From Amycolatopsis sp. 195334CR (GTDB lineage: Bacteria > Actinomycetota > Actinomycetes > Mycobacteriales > Pseudonocardiaceae), in contig NZ_JAFJMJ010000001.1 in NCBI RefSeq assembly GCF_017309385.1, forward strand, positions 1,240,001 to 1,304,000: a stretch of 64,000 nt of DNA. The letters run 5' to 3'. Shown piece by piece: positions 62,956 through 64,000 of this stretch. Position numbers and translations under genes: made by a program. The first letter of the stretch is position 1. Every line of letters begins with the position of its first letter. Under the pieces are notes generated by a model. It worked only from the letters and a program-made list of their open reading frames with translations, had not been told where the DNA came from and did not search any database.

Positions 62956-64000
62956 GTGCCGTTACCAGGTCCGGACGCCCGCGTGGTGGAGATTCGCGTG
63001 GCCGGCCTGGTCGGCACCACCGGCGAGGCCCTGCTCGACGCGACCGCCGCGGTGGACGTGGCCGGGGACGGGATCGGTCAGTTCACCCGCCCGGCCGATC
63101 GGCTCCGCCGACCGGCTCCCGGTCCGGTGCTCCAGGCGCTCGGCCGCACCGTACCGCGGATCCTCGAGGGGTACCTCTGGAGCCGGATGACCTCCGGTGG
63201 TGTGGCGAAAGCCACCTGGGCGCTGCTGTTCCCGTTCTCGCTGGCCAACGTGGCGCACTGGATGCTGCCGCCGGTCCCCGAGCGCAGCCGGGTCGCGCGC
63301 GTGCTCGCCGCGGTGTGCCGCAGCCTGCTGCGGGTCGCGTCGCTGGCGCTGACCATGTTGCTGATCAGCCAGGTCGCGGTGATCACCCTCGACCTGGTCG
63401 CCGCGCAGTGCCTGGCGCCGAACACCGGCTGCCTCGACTGGGCGCCGTCGTGGTCGCGGGAGAGTTCGGCCGCCCGGCTGTCGGCGGGGTTGCTTCCCTT
63501 GCTGGTCTTGATCTTCCTGCTGCACCTGATCTCGTCGACGAACTGGCCGGTCGAGCCGTCGAAACCGGTGGATGCGGTGGGCGACCCGCTGCCCGGTGAC
63601 GATCTGCGCACCTCCCCCGACACGCCGCTGCTGCGCTGCCTGCACACGCTGTCCGCGCTGGCGTGCGTCGCGCTGCTCCCGCTCGGCGGTCCGCTGCGAC
63701 CGCCGTCCGACGCGTTCGGCGCGGTGCTGTGGGGGGTGGCGGTCGGGCTGATCGTGCTCGGCCTGGTGCTGGTGGCGGTGCTGGACGTGCGGATGCTCAC
63801 CCGGGCGATCGGCCGGTGGACCCAGCGGCTGGTGCTCGGACTCGGGCTGGCGCTGGTGGTCGCGGTGGTGGTGCGGGTGCGCGAGATGCCGCAGGCGCTG
63901 CCGGGGACGCAGGGCATGGTCGAGGTGATCGGTGGCGGGCTGCTCGTGGTGGTGGTGCTGTTCGCGCTGCTGCTCATCCCGTCCGCGCTGCTGGCCCGGC
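62956..64000 (+). CDS. Hypothetical polytopic membrane protein (runs off the right edge)
   Basis: At least 348 codons open to the end of the window, without a stop. Residues about 1-75 are soluble and mixed (VVEIRVAGLVGTTGEALLD), then about seven predicted membrane helices follow (near 85-105, 125-148, 175-198, 218-236, 245-270, 275-300 and 325-348). I recognise no domain; similar proteins occur as uncharacterised membrane proteins in Pseudonocardiaceae. GTG 62956 has AAGGAGACC 5 bases upstream, which fixes the start. Divergent from ahcY (87-base gap). Confidence 0.75.
   Translation, partial: MPLPGPDARVVEIRVAGLVGTTGEALLDATAAVDVAGDGIGQFTRPADRLRRPAPGPVLQALGRTVPRILEGYLWSRMTSGGVAKATWALLFPFSLANVAHWMLPPVPERSRVARVLAAVCRSLLRVASLALTMLLISQVAVITLDLVAAQCLAPNTGCLDWAPSWSRESSAARLSAGLLPLLVLIFLLHLISSTNWPVEPSKPVDAVGDPLPGDDLRTSPDTPLLRCLHTLSALACVALLPLGGPLRPPSDAFGAVLWGVAVGLIVLGLVLVAVLDVRMLTRAIGRWTQRLVLGLGLALVVAVVVRVREMPQALPGTQGMVEVIGGGLLVVVVLFALLLIPSALLAR

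Overview
The window is a piece of a high-GC actinobacterial chromosome, most likely from the family Pseudonocardiaceae (Amycolatopsis-like). The evidence is codon bias with G/C in third positions, many GTG/TTG starts, many leaderless promoters, WhiB1, a SigR/RsrA pair, MtrAB-LpqB, a lipoyl-less multifunctional 2-oxoglutarate enzyme (Kgd), a 24-residue bL37 ribosomal protein and a WS/DGAT acyltransferase. The species is an inference. No rRNA, tRNA, CRISPR array or prophage was found.

Layout, left to right. 1-9440: metY-metX (methionine by direct sulfhydrylation), a small membrane protein, a PucR-type regulator, a redox operon (quinone reductase, a broken luciferase-like gene, a flavin split-barrel protein) behind a MerR-type promoter, alanine dehydrogenase, and a TetR-controlled 14-helix drug exporter. 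9441-15562: a two-gene ABC transporter and a very large fused ABC exporter. 15792-18151: a DUF4291 gene and a leftward cassette of type VII secretion-like genes (YbaB-like, EspC-like and two orphan proteins). 18395-24574: kgd, a secreted subtilisin with a P domain, and an acetyltransferase. 24571-29437: an OpuC-type osmoprotectant importer, divergent from a BpsA-like methyltransferase-fold gene. 29494-34983: malic enzyme, a sugar epimerase, a DUF4442 hotdog protein, a histidine phosphatase, a polyamine-type acetyltransferase, a membrane protein and a diacylglycerol kinase family enzyme.

35139-53761 is a conserved housekeeping block: whiB1 behind two CRP-like palindromes, a PdtaS-type sensor kinase with the biotin carrier TB7.3, bL37, sigR-rsrA with a SigR-type autoregulatory promoter, ybaK, an IS110-family insertion, a hydrolase with the SOS-associated peptidase YedK, rsgA, a lipoprotein, pruA, a DUF6912 protein with a WS/DGAT enzyme, a TrmH-type methyltransferase, an HAD protein, an Rv3235-family protein, secA and long-form hpf. 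54307-64000 continues the core: comF, lpqB-mtrB-mtrA, an IclR regulator, thymidylate kinase, ahcY and the start of a membrane protein. From memory, gene content and much of the order match Mycobacterium tuberculosis Rv3218-Rv3248c. One visible difference is that aroA is absent from its usual place between yedK and rsgA.

Genes that work together: many operons use 4-base GTGA/ATGA stop-start overlaps (metY-metX; qor operon; MFS-TetR; all three OpuC junctions downstream of the permease start; sigR-rsrA; yedK-hydrolase; WS/DGAT-DUF6912; mtrB-lpqB). Several convergent pairs overlap at their tails, while others are separated by long perfect hairpins. The most unusual items are tandem decayed copies of the end of the sensor-kinase gene just behind its stop codon, a possible second (long) SigR isoform, the paired CRP-like sites before whiB1, the fused ABC exporter with complementary degenerate ATP sites, and the small type VII secretion-like cassette.
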